From positions 1 through 12,390 of the forward strand of contig JBPPNE010000001.1 of NCBI GenBank assembly GCA_051306415.1: 12,390 nucleotides of DNA, read 5' to 3'. Position 1 is the stretch's first letter. Each line of letters opens with the position of its first letter. The stretch is from CBDDRG01 sp051306415. Lineage in GTDB: Bacteria > Pseudomonadota > Gammaproteobacteria > Pseudomonadales > Porticoccaceae. The notes under the pieces were generated by a model, which saw only the letters and a program-made list of their open reading frames with translations, made no database searches and was not told the origin of the DNA. Of this stretch, positions 5,470 to 11,839 are shown piece after piece. The translations under genes were made by a program, and so were the position numbers.

Positions 5470-7134
5470 ATGTCTGCGTTTAAATGCACTGCGATCCTGC
5501 TTTGGCTGCTGTTCTCGCTACCCGTTGTTGGCGACGAGACTCAAATGGCTGAAGAACCCGCGTTCGCGCCTGACTTTGCGACACCTGACTTTGCGACAGA
5601 AGTGGCCGCGCTTGCCAGCGCGGGTTTTAGCGCCAAGGAGGCCGCGATTAGCCGTCTCGCCGCCAGCCCGGATCCGCGCGTTGCCAAACTCTTTGCCGCG
5701 CTGCTCGACGGCAATCTCTATTCCGACAAAGCCAGCAAGGACGTGGTGATCTTCACGTCCGACCACAAGGGTGTCGCGGCCGAGCAGGTCGTTACGGGTG
5801 TGGTGGCGACGAATGCGGACAAGAGTGGCTTTGTCAAAATCGTCGTTAACAACAAGTTGCGGGTGCAGTTGCGCAGCCTGGTCGCGAGCTTGCAACTGGC
5901 GAGTGCCGATCCGGCATTGCGGCTAAAAGCCGCGCAGGAATTGATGAAAACGCCGAGCGACAGCTTTTTGCCGGCCCTCGAAACGGCTATCGCCAAGGAG
6001 GCGGACAGCGGTGTGAAGACCGCGCTGAATATCGCCCGCTCCTCCATTCTGCTCGGCAGCGCTGCGGTCAGTGATCGTCTGTCAGCGGTGACCAATCTGG
6101 CGGAGGTCAACGACAACAGCGTCGTCACTCAACTCGAAATGCTGACGGTGCGGAACGCCGACGGCAGTTACAGCGAGCCCGACCGCGCGGTGCGGCTGGC
6201 GGCGGAGAAAGCGCTGCAGAGCCTGCATTTCCGCCAGCAACTGCACAAATTTGCCGAGGACATCTTCTTTGGCGTCAGCCTGGGTTCGGTGCTGCTGCTG
6301 GCCGCGGTCGGTCTCGCCATCACCTTCGGCGTAATGGGTGTCATCAACATGGCCCATGGCGAGATGATCATGCTCGGCGCCTATACCACCTACGTGGTGC
6401 AGTTGGCGATGCCCGCGCATCTGGAGCTGTCGCTGCTGGTGGCGGTGCCGGCGGCCTTTGTGGTGGCGGGGATTTTCGGTGTCATCATCGAGCGCGGGGT
6501 GATCCGCGTGCTCTACGGTCGGCCACTGGAAACATTGCTCGCGACCTTCGGCGTCAGCCTGATCTTGCAGCAGCTGGTGCGCTCGGTGTTCTCGCCGCTG
6601 AACCGCTCGGTGATCACGCCGGAGTGGATGAGCGGTTCCTGGCAGGTCAATGGCATGCTGTCGCTGACCTACAACCGGCTCTACATCATCGTGTTTTCCC
6701 TCGCGGTGCTCGCGGGCCTGATGCTGCTGTTGCGCAAAACCCTGTTCGGCTTGCAGATGCGGGCGGTAACGCAGAACCGGCGCATGGCGAGCTCGATGGG
6801 TATTCGCACCGGCTGGGTGGATGCGCTGACCTTCGGCCTGGGTTCCGGCATTGCCGGCATCGCCGGCGTGGCGTTGAGCCAGCTCACCAATGTCGGCCCC
6901 AACATGGGGCAGGCCTACATCATCGATTCCTTCATGGTGGTGGTGTTCGGCGGCGTCGGCAATCTGCTGGGCACCTTTGTCGGCGCCATGGGCCTTGGCG
7001 TGGTCAACAAGTTTGCCGAGCCGCTGGCGGGCGCGGTGCTGGCCAAGATCATCATTCTGGTGTTCATCATTCTCTTCATCCAACGTCGGCCGAGGGGATT
7101 GTTCGCGCTCAAAGGGCGTTTTGTGGAGGATTGA
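5470..7134 (+). CDS. urtB: Urea ABC transporter, permease subunit UrtB
   Basis: The gene encodes 554 residues from ATG 5470 (a TTG two codons earlier is also in frame). An N-terminal hydrophobic signal-like segment (residues 6-22) is followed by about 235 residues of Ala/Leu-rich, probably periplasmic helical sequence with HEAT-like character (DPRVAKLFAALLDG, DRAVRLAAEKALQSL). From about residue 264 begins the LivH-type permease with ITFGVMGVINMAHGEM, ERGVIRVLYGRPLETLLATFG and FMVVVFGGVGNLLGT segments and several membrane helices. The long N-terminal extension is usual for proteobacterial UrtB. With UrtC it forms the inner-membrane path for urea. A perfect 15-bp tandem duplication (5569-5598) repeats PDFAT near the mature N-terminus. 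It ends 5 bp before urtC. Confidence 0.95.
   Translation: MSAFKCTAILLWLLFSLPVVGDETQMAEEPAFAPDFATPDFATEVAALASAGFSAKEAAISRLAASPDPRVAKLFAALLDGNLYSDKASKDVVIFTSDHKGVAAEQVVTGVVATNADKSGFVKIVVNNKLRVQLRSLVASLQLASADPALRLKAAQELMKTPSDSFLPALETAIAKEADSGVKTALNIARSSILLGSAAVSDRLSAVTNLAEVNDNSVVTQLEMLTVRNADGSYSEPDRAVRLAAEKALQSLHFRQQLHKFAEDIFFGVSLGSVLLLAAVGLAITFGVMGVINMAHGEMIMLGAYTTYVVQLAMPAHLELSLLVAVPAAFVVAGIFGVIIERGVIRVLYGRPLETLLATFGVSLILQQLVRSVFSPLNRSVITPEWMSGSWQVNGMLSLTYNRLYIIVFSLAVLAGLMLLLRKTLFGLQMRAVTQNRRMASSMGIRTGWVDALTFGLGSGIAGIAGVALSQLTNVGPNMGQAYIIDSFMVVVFGGVGNLLGTFVGAMGLGVVNKFAEPLAGAVLAKIIILVFIILFIQRRPRGLFALKGRFVED
5569..5598 (+). repeat. 15-bp perfect tandem duplication inside urtB
   Basis: CCTGACTTTGCGACA occurs twice without a gap. 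Being five codons long it keeps the frame and duplicates the peptide PDFAT near residues 34-43, in the variable linker just after the signal-like segment. It looks like a recent replication-slippage event in a region under weak constraint. Confidence 0.85.
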
Positions 7135-7139
7135 GGCCG

Positions 7140-8315
7140 ATGATGCGCGAGCGCACTGCATGGCTGCTGGACGATGTCGCCGGCAATTGGGTGATGGGCG
7201 CCGTGGCCGTCGCTACCCTGGTGATTCCGCTGCTGAATCTGGCGGTGCCGGAGGATTCGTTCTTTCACCTGTCGACCTACACCGTGTCGTTGCTCGGCAA
7301 ATACCTGTGCTATGCACTGCTGGCGCTGGCGGTGGATCTGATCTGGGGTTACACGGGTATTCTCAGCCTGGGCCACAGTGCCTTTTTCGCGCTCGGTGGC
7401 TATGCGATGGGCATGTACATGATGCGCCAGATCGGCGCGCGCGGCGTCTACGGCAACGCCGAGCTGCCGGATTTCATGGTGTTCCTGAACTGGCAGGAGC
7501 TGCCCTGGTACTGGTACGGCTTCGATAGCTTCGCGTTTGCCGCGCTGATGGTGTTGGTGGCGCCCGGCATCCTCGCCTTTGTCTTCGGCTGGCTCGCGTT
7601 CCGTTCGCGGGTCACCGGTGTCTACCTGTCGATCATCACCCAGGCCATGACCTATGCGCTGATGCTGGCGTTTTTCCGCAATGACATGGGTTTTGGCGGC
7701 AACAACGGCCTCACCGATTTCAAGGATATTCTCGGCTTCAGCCTGCAGGCCGATGGCACCAAGAACGCGCTGTTCTTTTGTTCGGGGCTGGCGCTGATCC
7801 TCGGTTATCTGCTGTGCCGCTACGTGGTGGCGTCCAAGCTTGGCCGGGTGCTGGTGGCGATCCGCGACGCCGAGAGCCGCACCCGCTTCATGGGCTACCG
7901 GGTTGAACACTACAAGCTGTTCGTGTTCGTGCTGAGCGCGCTGCTGGCCGGTGTCGCTGGCGCGCTCTACGTGCCCCAGGTGGGTATCATCAACCCCGGT
8001 GAATTCCAGCCGATCAACGCCATCGAGATCATCATCTGGGTGGCGGTCGGTGGCCGCGGCTTTCTGTTTGGCGCGGTGATCGGCGCGATCCTCGTCAACT
8101 ACGGCAAGACCTGGTTCACCGGTGCTTTCCCCGAAGTCTGGCTGTTCATGCTCGGTGGGTTGTTCGTGGTATCCACACTGTTTTTGCCGCGCGGTATCGT
8201 CGGCCTGTTCGACAACCTGCGCCGATCCCGCGACCAGCCTGCGGGGCCTGCGCCGGGCATCGGCACGGGTGATGTGGACGCTGCGGAGACCGTCGCTCCC
8301 GAGGGCGCGCGATGA
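7140..8315 (+). CDS. urtC: Urea ABC transporter, permease subunit UrtC
   Basis: The gene encodes 391 residues of the LivM-type permease family, the inner-membrane partner of UrtB. Diagnostic segments are LLALAVDLIWGYTGILSLGH, FFALGGYAMGMYMM, VTGVYLSIITQAMTYALMLA, GGNNGLTDF, the cytoplasmic coupling loop region AIRDAESRTRFMGY and a C-terminal VGGRGFLFGAVIGAILVNYG. About ten hydrophobic helices can be traced. Two adjacent ATG codons (7140 and 7143) follow a GGAGG at 7124-7128 and a GAGG at 7133-7136; the first is chosen, but the second is equally possible. The frame is open back to 6624 inside urtB, but that part is only an overlap. The polar, Pro/Gly-rich tail after residue 360 is presumably disordered. 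Its stop overlaps the urtD start as ATGA. Confidence 0.95.
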   Translation: MMRERTAWLLDDVAGNWVMGAVAVATLVIPLLNLAVPEDSFFHLSTYTVSLLGKYLCYALLALAVDLIWGYTGILSLGHSAFFALGGYAMGMYMMRQIGARGVYGNAELPDFMVFLNWQELPWYWYGFDSFAFAALMVLVAPGILAFVFGWLAFRSRVTGVYLSIITQAMTYALMLAFFRNDMGFGGNNGLTDFKDILGFSLQADGTKNALFFCSGLALILGYLLCRYVVASKLGRVLVAIRDAESRTRFMGYRVEHYKLFVFVLSALLAGVAGALYVPQVGIINPGEFQPINAIEIIIWVAVGGRGFLFGAVIGAILVNYGKTWFTGAFPEVWLFMLGGLFVVSTLFLPRGIVGLFDNLRRSRDQPAGPAPGIGTGDVDAAETVAPEGAR

Positions 8316-9067
8316 CCATTGGCCATGTACCCACCAACCTGCTTTATCTCGACAACGTCACCGTGTCCTTCGACGGCTTCAAGGCGCTGAACGCGTTGTC
8401 GCTGGTGATCGCGCCGGGCGAGTTGCGCGCTATCATCGGCCCCAATGGCGCCGGCAAGACCACGATGATGGATGTCATCACCGGCAAGGTGAAGCCGGAT
8501 ACTGGCGATGTGCTGTTTCGCGACCTCATCGATCTGACCAAGCACGACGAGGCGGAGATCGCCAACCTTGGCATCGGTCGTAAGTTCCAGAAGCCGACCG
8601 TGATCGAGAGCCTGAGTGTCGAGGACAACCTGGATTTGGCGCTGGCCGGCAACCGCCAGGTGCTGCGCACGCTGTTCTACCGGCGAGACGAGGCGGCGCG
8701 CCGGCGCGTGCGCGAGATCACCGAACTGGTGGGTCTCGTCGAGCGCAGTGGCGATCTCGGCGGCGCGCTGTCCCACGGCCAGAAGCAGTGGCTCGAAATC
8801 GGCATGCTGATCATCCAGGAGCCCGAATTGCTGCTGGTGGATGAACCCGCCGCCGGCATGACTGATCACGAAACCGAACTTACCGCGAAACTGCTGCGGG
8901 ATATCAGCGGCGATCACTCCGTCGTTGTCGTTGAGCACGATATGGAATTCATCCGCGCGCTCGATTGCCATGTCACCGTGCTCCACGAGGGCCATCAGTT
9001 TGCCGAAGGCACGCTGGCGCAGGTGCAGCAGAACGAGCGCGTCATCGAAGTCTATCTGGGGCGCTGA
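8312..9067 (+). CDS. urtD: Urea ABC transporter, ATP-binding subunit UrtD
   Basis: The gene encodes 251 residues of an ABC ATPase of the LivG type, which energises urea import from the cytoplasmic side. Motifs in order are Walker A GPNGAGKT (43-50), Q-loop Gln93 (KFQKP), signature LSHGQ (153-157, the variant typical of UrtD), Walker B LLLVDEP (173-179) and switch His209 in VVVEHD. The ATG overlaps the urtC stop by four bases (ATGA), so translation is probably coupled. Its TGA is followed by a 15-bp-period repeat array before urtE, and urtD and urtE are in the same reading frame. Confidence 0.96.
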   Translation: MTIGHVPTNLLYLDNVTVSFDGFKALNALSLVIAPGELRAIIGPNGAGKTTMMDVITGKVKPDTGDVLFRDLIDLTKHDEAEIANLGIGRKFQKPTVIESLSVEDNLDLALAGNRQVLRTLFYRRDEAARRRVREITELVGLVERSGDLGGALSHGQKQWLEIGMLIIQEPELLLVDEPAAGMTDHETELTAKLLRDISGDHSVVVVEHDMEFIRALDCHVTVLHEGHQFAEGTLAQVQQNERVIEVYLGR

Positions 9068-9072
9068 CGGTG

Positions 9073-9147
9073 CTGGGAACTCTTCTGCTGGAAACTGACT
9101 TGCTGGATATTGATCTGCCGGAAATTGACTTGCCGGAAATTGACCGT
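9073..9147 (+). repeat. Tandem 15-bp repeat array at the urtD-urtE junction
   Basis: Five diverging units start at 9073, 9088, 9103, 9118 and 9133; the clearest are CCGGAAATTGACTTG (9118) and CCGGAAATTGACCGT (9133). The last unit runs into the GTG start of urtE, and urtE's own first codons (CTTGATATTGAC) resemble the unit once more with a 1-nt shift. In one frame the array reads LLETDLLDIDLPEIDLPEID; in the urtE frame it is also open. GGAAA recurs in the units and the last one is the only Shine-Dalgarno-like sequence near the urtE start. Confidence 0.8.
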
Positions 9148-9841
9148 GCTTGATATTGACCGCATCGATTTGTTTTACGGCGCCAGCCAGGCGCTGCGCG
9201 GCGTCAGCCTCCAGGCCCACAAGGGCCAGGTGGCCTGTGTGATGGGCCGCAACGGTGTCGGCAAGACCTCGTTGCTGCGCGCCGTTGCCGGCCATCAGGC
9301 CATCAAGAGCGGCGCCATTCGCTGGGAGGAGCAGGACATCAGCTCCTTGCCCGCCTACGAGCGGGCGCGGCGCGGCATCGCCTATGTGCCGCAGGGGCGG
9401 GATATCTTTTCCCAGCTCACGGTGCTCGAAAACCTGAAAACCGGCTACGCGCTGCTGCCACGGACCGCGCGCCGCATCGACGACGAGATCTTGGTGCTGT
9501 TTCCGGTACTGAAAGAGATGCTGAAACGGCGCGGTGGCGATCTCTCCGGCGGGCAGCAACAACAACTGGCGATCGCCCGCGCGCTGGTGACACGGCCACG
9601 GCTGTTGATTCTCGACGAGCCTACCGAAGGCATCCAGCCCTCGATCATCAAGGACATTCAGCACGTCATCGGGCTGCTGCGCGACCGTGGCGATATGGCT
9701 ATTCTGCTGGTCGAGCAATACTTCGAGTTCGCCCGCGATCTCGCCGACAACTACATCGTGATGGAGCGCGGTGAAGTGGTGTTGTCAGGACTCGGCAAGG
9801 AGATGGTCGAAGCCGACGTGCGTCGCTATATTTCGGTCTAG
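9146..9841 (+). CDS. urtE: Urea ABC transporter, ATP-binding subunit UrtE
   Basis: The gene encodes 231 residues of an ABC ATPase of the LivF type, the partner of UrtD in the cytoplasmic ATPase heterodimer. Motifs are Walker A GRNGVGKT (34-41), Q-loop Gln83 in YVPQGRDIF, signature LSGGQ (133-137), Walker B LLILDEP (153-159) followed by TEGIQPSI, typical of UrtE, and Gln191 instead of the switch His (LLVEQYF), which is normal for the LivF branch. GTG 9146 is chosen because the family starts about six residues before the 'YG' of IDLFYG, giving the standard length. TTG codons at 9110, 9125 and 9140 are in frame and cannot be excluded. No strong ribosome binding site is visible; the start is embedded in the repeat array. 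Last gene of the urt cluster. Confidence 0.95.
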   Translation: MLDIDRIDLFYGASQALRGVSLQAHKGQVACVMGRNGVGKTSLLRAVAGHQAIKSGAIRWEEQDISSLPAYERARRGIAYVPQGRDIFSQLTVLENLKTGYALLPRTARRIDDEILVLFPVLKEMLKRRGGDLSGGQQQQLAIARALVTRPRLLILDEPTEGIQPSIIKDIQHVIGLLRDRGDMAILLVEQYFEFARDLADNYIVMERGEVVLSGLGKEMVEADVRRYISV

Positions 9842-9928
9842 ATCTGGGTCTGGATGGACGGCCTTGGTATCCGTATACAATGACAGCCGCTGCGGGTATG
9901 CCAACCGCCAAAGGCGTCATTTCTTGAT

Positions 9929-9956
9929 GCAGCGGTCGGCGGCACGCCGCCGCTGC
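9929..9956 (+). other. GC-rich hairpin in the urtE to glycine-rich gene interval
   Basis: GCAGCGG-TC-GGCG and CGCCGCCGCTGC pair over about 11 bases with a small bulge and a loop of a few bases. There is no T-tract, so it is not a standard intrinsic terminator. It could protect the upstream mRNA end or slow transcription between the transporter operon and the next gene. The rest of this 154-bp interval shows no clear promoter. Confidence 0.4.
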
Positions 9957-9995
9957 CAACAGCCCCTGCCATTTATCAGCATCAGGAGTTCGATA

Positions 9996-10979
9996 ATGAG
10001 CCCATCGTTACCTTCATCCCTTGCCGTCGCGGCGCTTGCCGTGTGGTCGGCGCTGTTTGCGGCGGTCAGTGTCGCCGGCGAACGCCTGCACGTTGGGCCC
10101 GGCGAGACCCATCAACTGTCGGCGACCCAGGCGGACGCGGTATTTGATGAATGGATACTGGACGATGGCGCGACGCTGCAATTGCCCGGCGGTGTCGAGC
10201 AGTGGCGGATTGAGGTGCGCAAAGCCAGCATCGGCAAGAAAGTCCGCATTGTCGGTGCCGGCGGGGCTGGCGCCGACGGTGCTGCCGGCCGCTCTCACGG
10301 CGATGTTGCGGAAACTTGCCGGCCGGGCAAGGCCGGTGGCTCCGGTAGCCATGGTGTCGGCGGTGGCAGCGGTGCGACGTTCAATCTGACCTTGGGTATC
10401 GCCAAAATCGACGACCTCACGATCGATGTCAGCGGTGGTAAAGGCGGCAATGGTGGCGTCGGTGGCAATGGTCAGGCTGGTGGCGAACCCGAGAACTGCG
10501 CCGGCGGTGATGGTGGCAACGGTGGCGATGGCGGCGATGGTGGTGACGGTGGCAATGGTGGCAATGTCCGCTTGTATTACAGCTTCTTCCCCGGCAGCGG
10601 CATGGATGGCGGCATCGGCACGCGCATTGCGATCCTCAATCAGCCCGGCGAGCCGGGCTATCCAGGCAAGGGCGGTGTGGGTGGCAAGGGCTCCAAGGGT
10701 CACTATGTCCAGATGCACACGCTTTCCGGCAACCAGAAGTGGATTCCAGGTGGAGAGCCGGGAGAAGACGGCCAGACCGGCAAGACCGGTCGTGCTGGAG
10801 TTAAAGGTCAGGGTGCGATGGAGCGGGATTTGAGCCAACGGATCGACGAGCTGATGCGCGAGCGGCGACCGCAGGGCACTACGCCACCCGCGGCGATTGA
10901 CACCACGCTGAAAGCATTGGAAGCCAAGGTCGATGAACTGCTGCGACGGATTGAGGTGCTCGAAAAGCAGCGCCGATAA
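9996..10979 (+). CDS. Secreted glycine-rich, collagen-like protein of unknown function
   Basis: The gene encodes 327 residues. A signal peptide (hydrophobic residues 9-26, SVA|GE) directs export. Residues 28-85 form a small beta-rich segment (HQLSATQADAVFDEWILDDG). Residues 87-127 and 146-190 are Gly-rich with GNGG/GDGG runs, interrupted by a conserved-looking strand (FNLTLGIAKIDDLTIDVSGG, 129-148). Residues 216-273 contain Gly-X-Y-like stretches (PGEPGYPGKGG, PGEDGQTGKTGRAG). Residues 275-327 are charged, and 301-327 show heptad leucines fitting a coiled coil that could trimerise the Gly-X-Y region. Two Cys (108, 168) could form a disulfide. The ATG has AGGAG seven bases upstream. It follows urtE by 154 bp on the same strand and ends before a strong terminator. 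The function is unknown to me; an extracellular fibre or surface coat is a guess. Confidence 0.85.
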   Translation: MSPSLPSSLAVAALAVWSALFAAVSVAGERLHVGPGETHQLSATQADAVFDEWILDDGATLQLPGGVEQWRIEVRKASIGKKVRIVGAGGAGADGAAGRSHGDVAETCRPGKAGGSGSHGVGGGSGATFNLTLGIAKIDDLTIDVSGGKGGNGGVGGNGQAGGEPENCAGGDGGNGGDGGDGGDGGNGGNVRLYYSFFPGSGMDGGIGTRIAILNQPGEPGYPGKGGVGGKGSKGHYVQMHTLSGNQKWIPGGEPGEDGQTGKTGRAGVKGQGAMERDLSQRIDELMRERRPQGTTPPAAIDTTLKALEAKVDELLRRIEVLEKQRR

Positions 10980-11050
10980 CGGCCGCTCCGTGGGAGGCAT
11001 GGGCTCCCCCTGGCAGATGGCTCATAGCGGTTTTCACATTTTTGTGTCAT

Positions 11051-11076
11051 GAAAAAGGGCGGCAACGCCCTTTTTC
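11051..11076. terminator. Bidirectional intrinsic terminator
   Basis: GAAAAAGGGCG and CGCCCTTTTTC form a perfect 11-bp stem closed by a GCAA tetraloop, with A- and T-tracts on the two sides. It lies 72 bp after the stop of the glycine-rich gene, so it closes that transcription unit and would also stop transcription from the right. Confidence 0.9.
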
Positions 11077-11179
11077 ATTGGGTGTCAGTGGTAAAGGCCA
11101 CTCTCACTGATGCCGGGTCGCAGTATTTTGCGGAGCTGGCCGGGGTTGCAGAGGCCTCGGTCCTGGCAAGCGTAAGAAT
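11077..11179. other. Short intergenic stretch, nothing recognised
   Basis: This stretch lies between the terminator and the first inverted-repeat element. Only a weak short inverted repeat (GTGG/CCAC near 11090-11102) is visible. No gene or promoter is supported. Confidence 0.4.
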
Positions 11180-11314
11180 CTGTCCAAAAGCCTACTGCGC
11201 TCGGCAGTTTGCGTCCGTGGGGTGCTCGAAATCCTCACGCACCCTCCCTGTACGTTCCGGTTTCTGTGCGCCGCCGAACGCAAACTTCCTTCGCTCGCTA
11301 CGGTTTTTGGGCAG
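11180..11314. repeat. Imperfect inverted-repeat element
   Basis: Arms of about 38 bp (11180-11217 and 11275-11314) are imperfect reverse complements: the left begins CTGTCCAAAAGCC, and the right read backwards begins CTGCCCAAAAACC. Both end in GTTTGCGT(C/T)CG. The 57-bp centre has no frame of interest. The structure suggests a non-autonomous intergenic repeat able to fold as one long hairpin. It ends 4 bp before the TA that flanks the next element. I do not know a name for this family. Confidence 0.65.
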
Positions 11315-11320
11315 GTTTTA

Positions 11321-11585
11321 GGGCCTGTTGACACTATCCGCACGGCTGCGTTGCTGCCCCCAAAGCCGTCAGGCAAGGCGCGAGGAGAGACGTTTTGTGA
11401 ATCAACATGAACGACGAGCAACGCTGCATGACGGCTTTGGGGGCGCAACCCGAAGGGACGGGGCGCTTTTATCGCGATCCGGCGTTGCGCCTCGCTTCTG
11501 CACACCCGGCGCACTGCACTCGGCGCGCCTTGGCTCGCGATAAAAGCGCCTACGTCGCAACTGCGCGGATAGTGTCAACAGGCCC
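11321..11585. mobile_element. MITE-like element with TA target-site duplication
   Basis: The 265-bp element has perfect 21-bp terminal inverted repeats starting GGGCCTGTTGACACT (11321-11341 and 11565-11585), flanked by TA on both sides (11319-11320 and 11586-11587). TA duplication is the signature of IS630/Tc1/mariner-type transposition. Inside are two more inverted pairs: 11349-11371 with 11429-11449 (GCCCCCAAAGCCGTCA type, nearly perfect) and 11462-11477 with 11535-11550 (GGCGCTTTTATCGCGA, perfect 16 bp). No transposase is encoded, so it would need one in trans. The element sits between the glycine-rich gene's terminator and the porin promoter, where it disrupts nothing obvious. Confidence 0.8.
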
Positions 11586-11613
11586 TAGGGTGTAGCGGGG
11601 CGATCGTTTGCCG

Positions 11614-11628
11614 GCACCGGCCCAGTGA
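11614..11628 (+). promoter_or_regulatory. Weak NtrC-like site, distal, upstream of the porin gene
   Basis: GCACC-GGCCC-AGTGA keeps the GCAC-N7-GTG core of NtrC sites but departs in the outer bases of the right half. Its centre is 29 bp from that of the better site at 11643, close to three helical turns, as in paired NtrC sites of enteric glnA. It overlaps a GCCGG-CA-CCGGC palindrome, so the match may be accidental. Confidence 0.25.
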
Positions 11629-11642
11629 CATCCACTCAATGC

Positions 11643-11657
11643 GCACCATTGCGGTGC
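11643..11657 (+). promoter_or_regulatory. NtrC-like enhancer site upstream of the porin gene
   Basis: GCACC-ATTGC-GGTGC is a perfect match to the dyad GCACC-N5-GGTGC of NtrC sites such as those at glnA. It lies about 90 bp upstream of the first sigma-54-like box. A 9-bp inverted repeat CGGGGCGAT/ATCGCCCCG (11596-11604 and 11672-11680) brackets this site and the weaker one. A plain RNA hairpin is an alternative reading of the dyad. Confidence 0.55.
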
Positions 11658-11732
11658 TTGACTCTGAAAAAATCGCCCCGTGTTGCGGCATTTGAAGGCA
11701 AAGCGGTGCGCTTTTTGGTCAAAACACCGTTT

Positions 11733-11769
11733 TGGCATGGTTACTGCTCGCTTTGGCATGGTTACTGCT
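11733..11769 (+). promoter_or_regulatory. Two tandem sigma-54-type promoters of the porin gene
   Basis: TGGCAT-GGTTA-CTGCT occurs twice, at 11733-11748 and 11754-11769, within an 18-bp direct repeat (TTTGGCATGGTTACTGCT) at 21-bp offset. Each copy has GG and GC at the RpoN spacing of TGGCAC-N5-TTGCW. The downstream copy would start transcription near 11780, giving a leader of about 60 nt, much like urtA. The two boxes lie on the same face of the helix, so only one can be occupied at a time. Confidence 0.65.
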
Positions 11770-11839
11770 GTTGATCTCTTGAGGTTGCTCCACCGGTGCT
11801 CGCACCATCACTTGTGTAAATCCTAGAGAGGGAAAAACC

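Noticed and set aside
6082..7161. Long minus-strand open frame opposite urtB
   Set aside because: Composition rich in His, Gln and Arg typical of an antisense shadow; urtB on the other strand has clear family motifs.
9073..9147. Repeat array considered as a CRISPR or integrase-type repeat
   Set aside because: Units are only 15 bp, contiguous without spacers and coding in phase with urtE; this is slippage-type tandem repetition.
8099..9718. 539-codon minus-strand open frame across urtC-urtD-urtE, including a QFPA repeat
   Set aside because: It is antisense to three well-supported genes, and the QFPA repeat is merely the complement of the 15-bp array at the urtD-urtE junction.
10014..11000. 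Minus-strand frame with Thr/Ala/Ile-rich repeats opposite the glycine-rich gene
   Set aside because: The repeats are the complement of GGT/GGC codons. The plus strand has a ribosome binding site, a signal peptide and a coiled coil, so it is the real gene.
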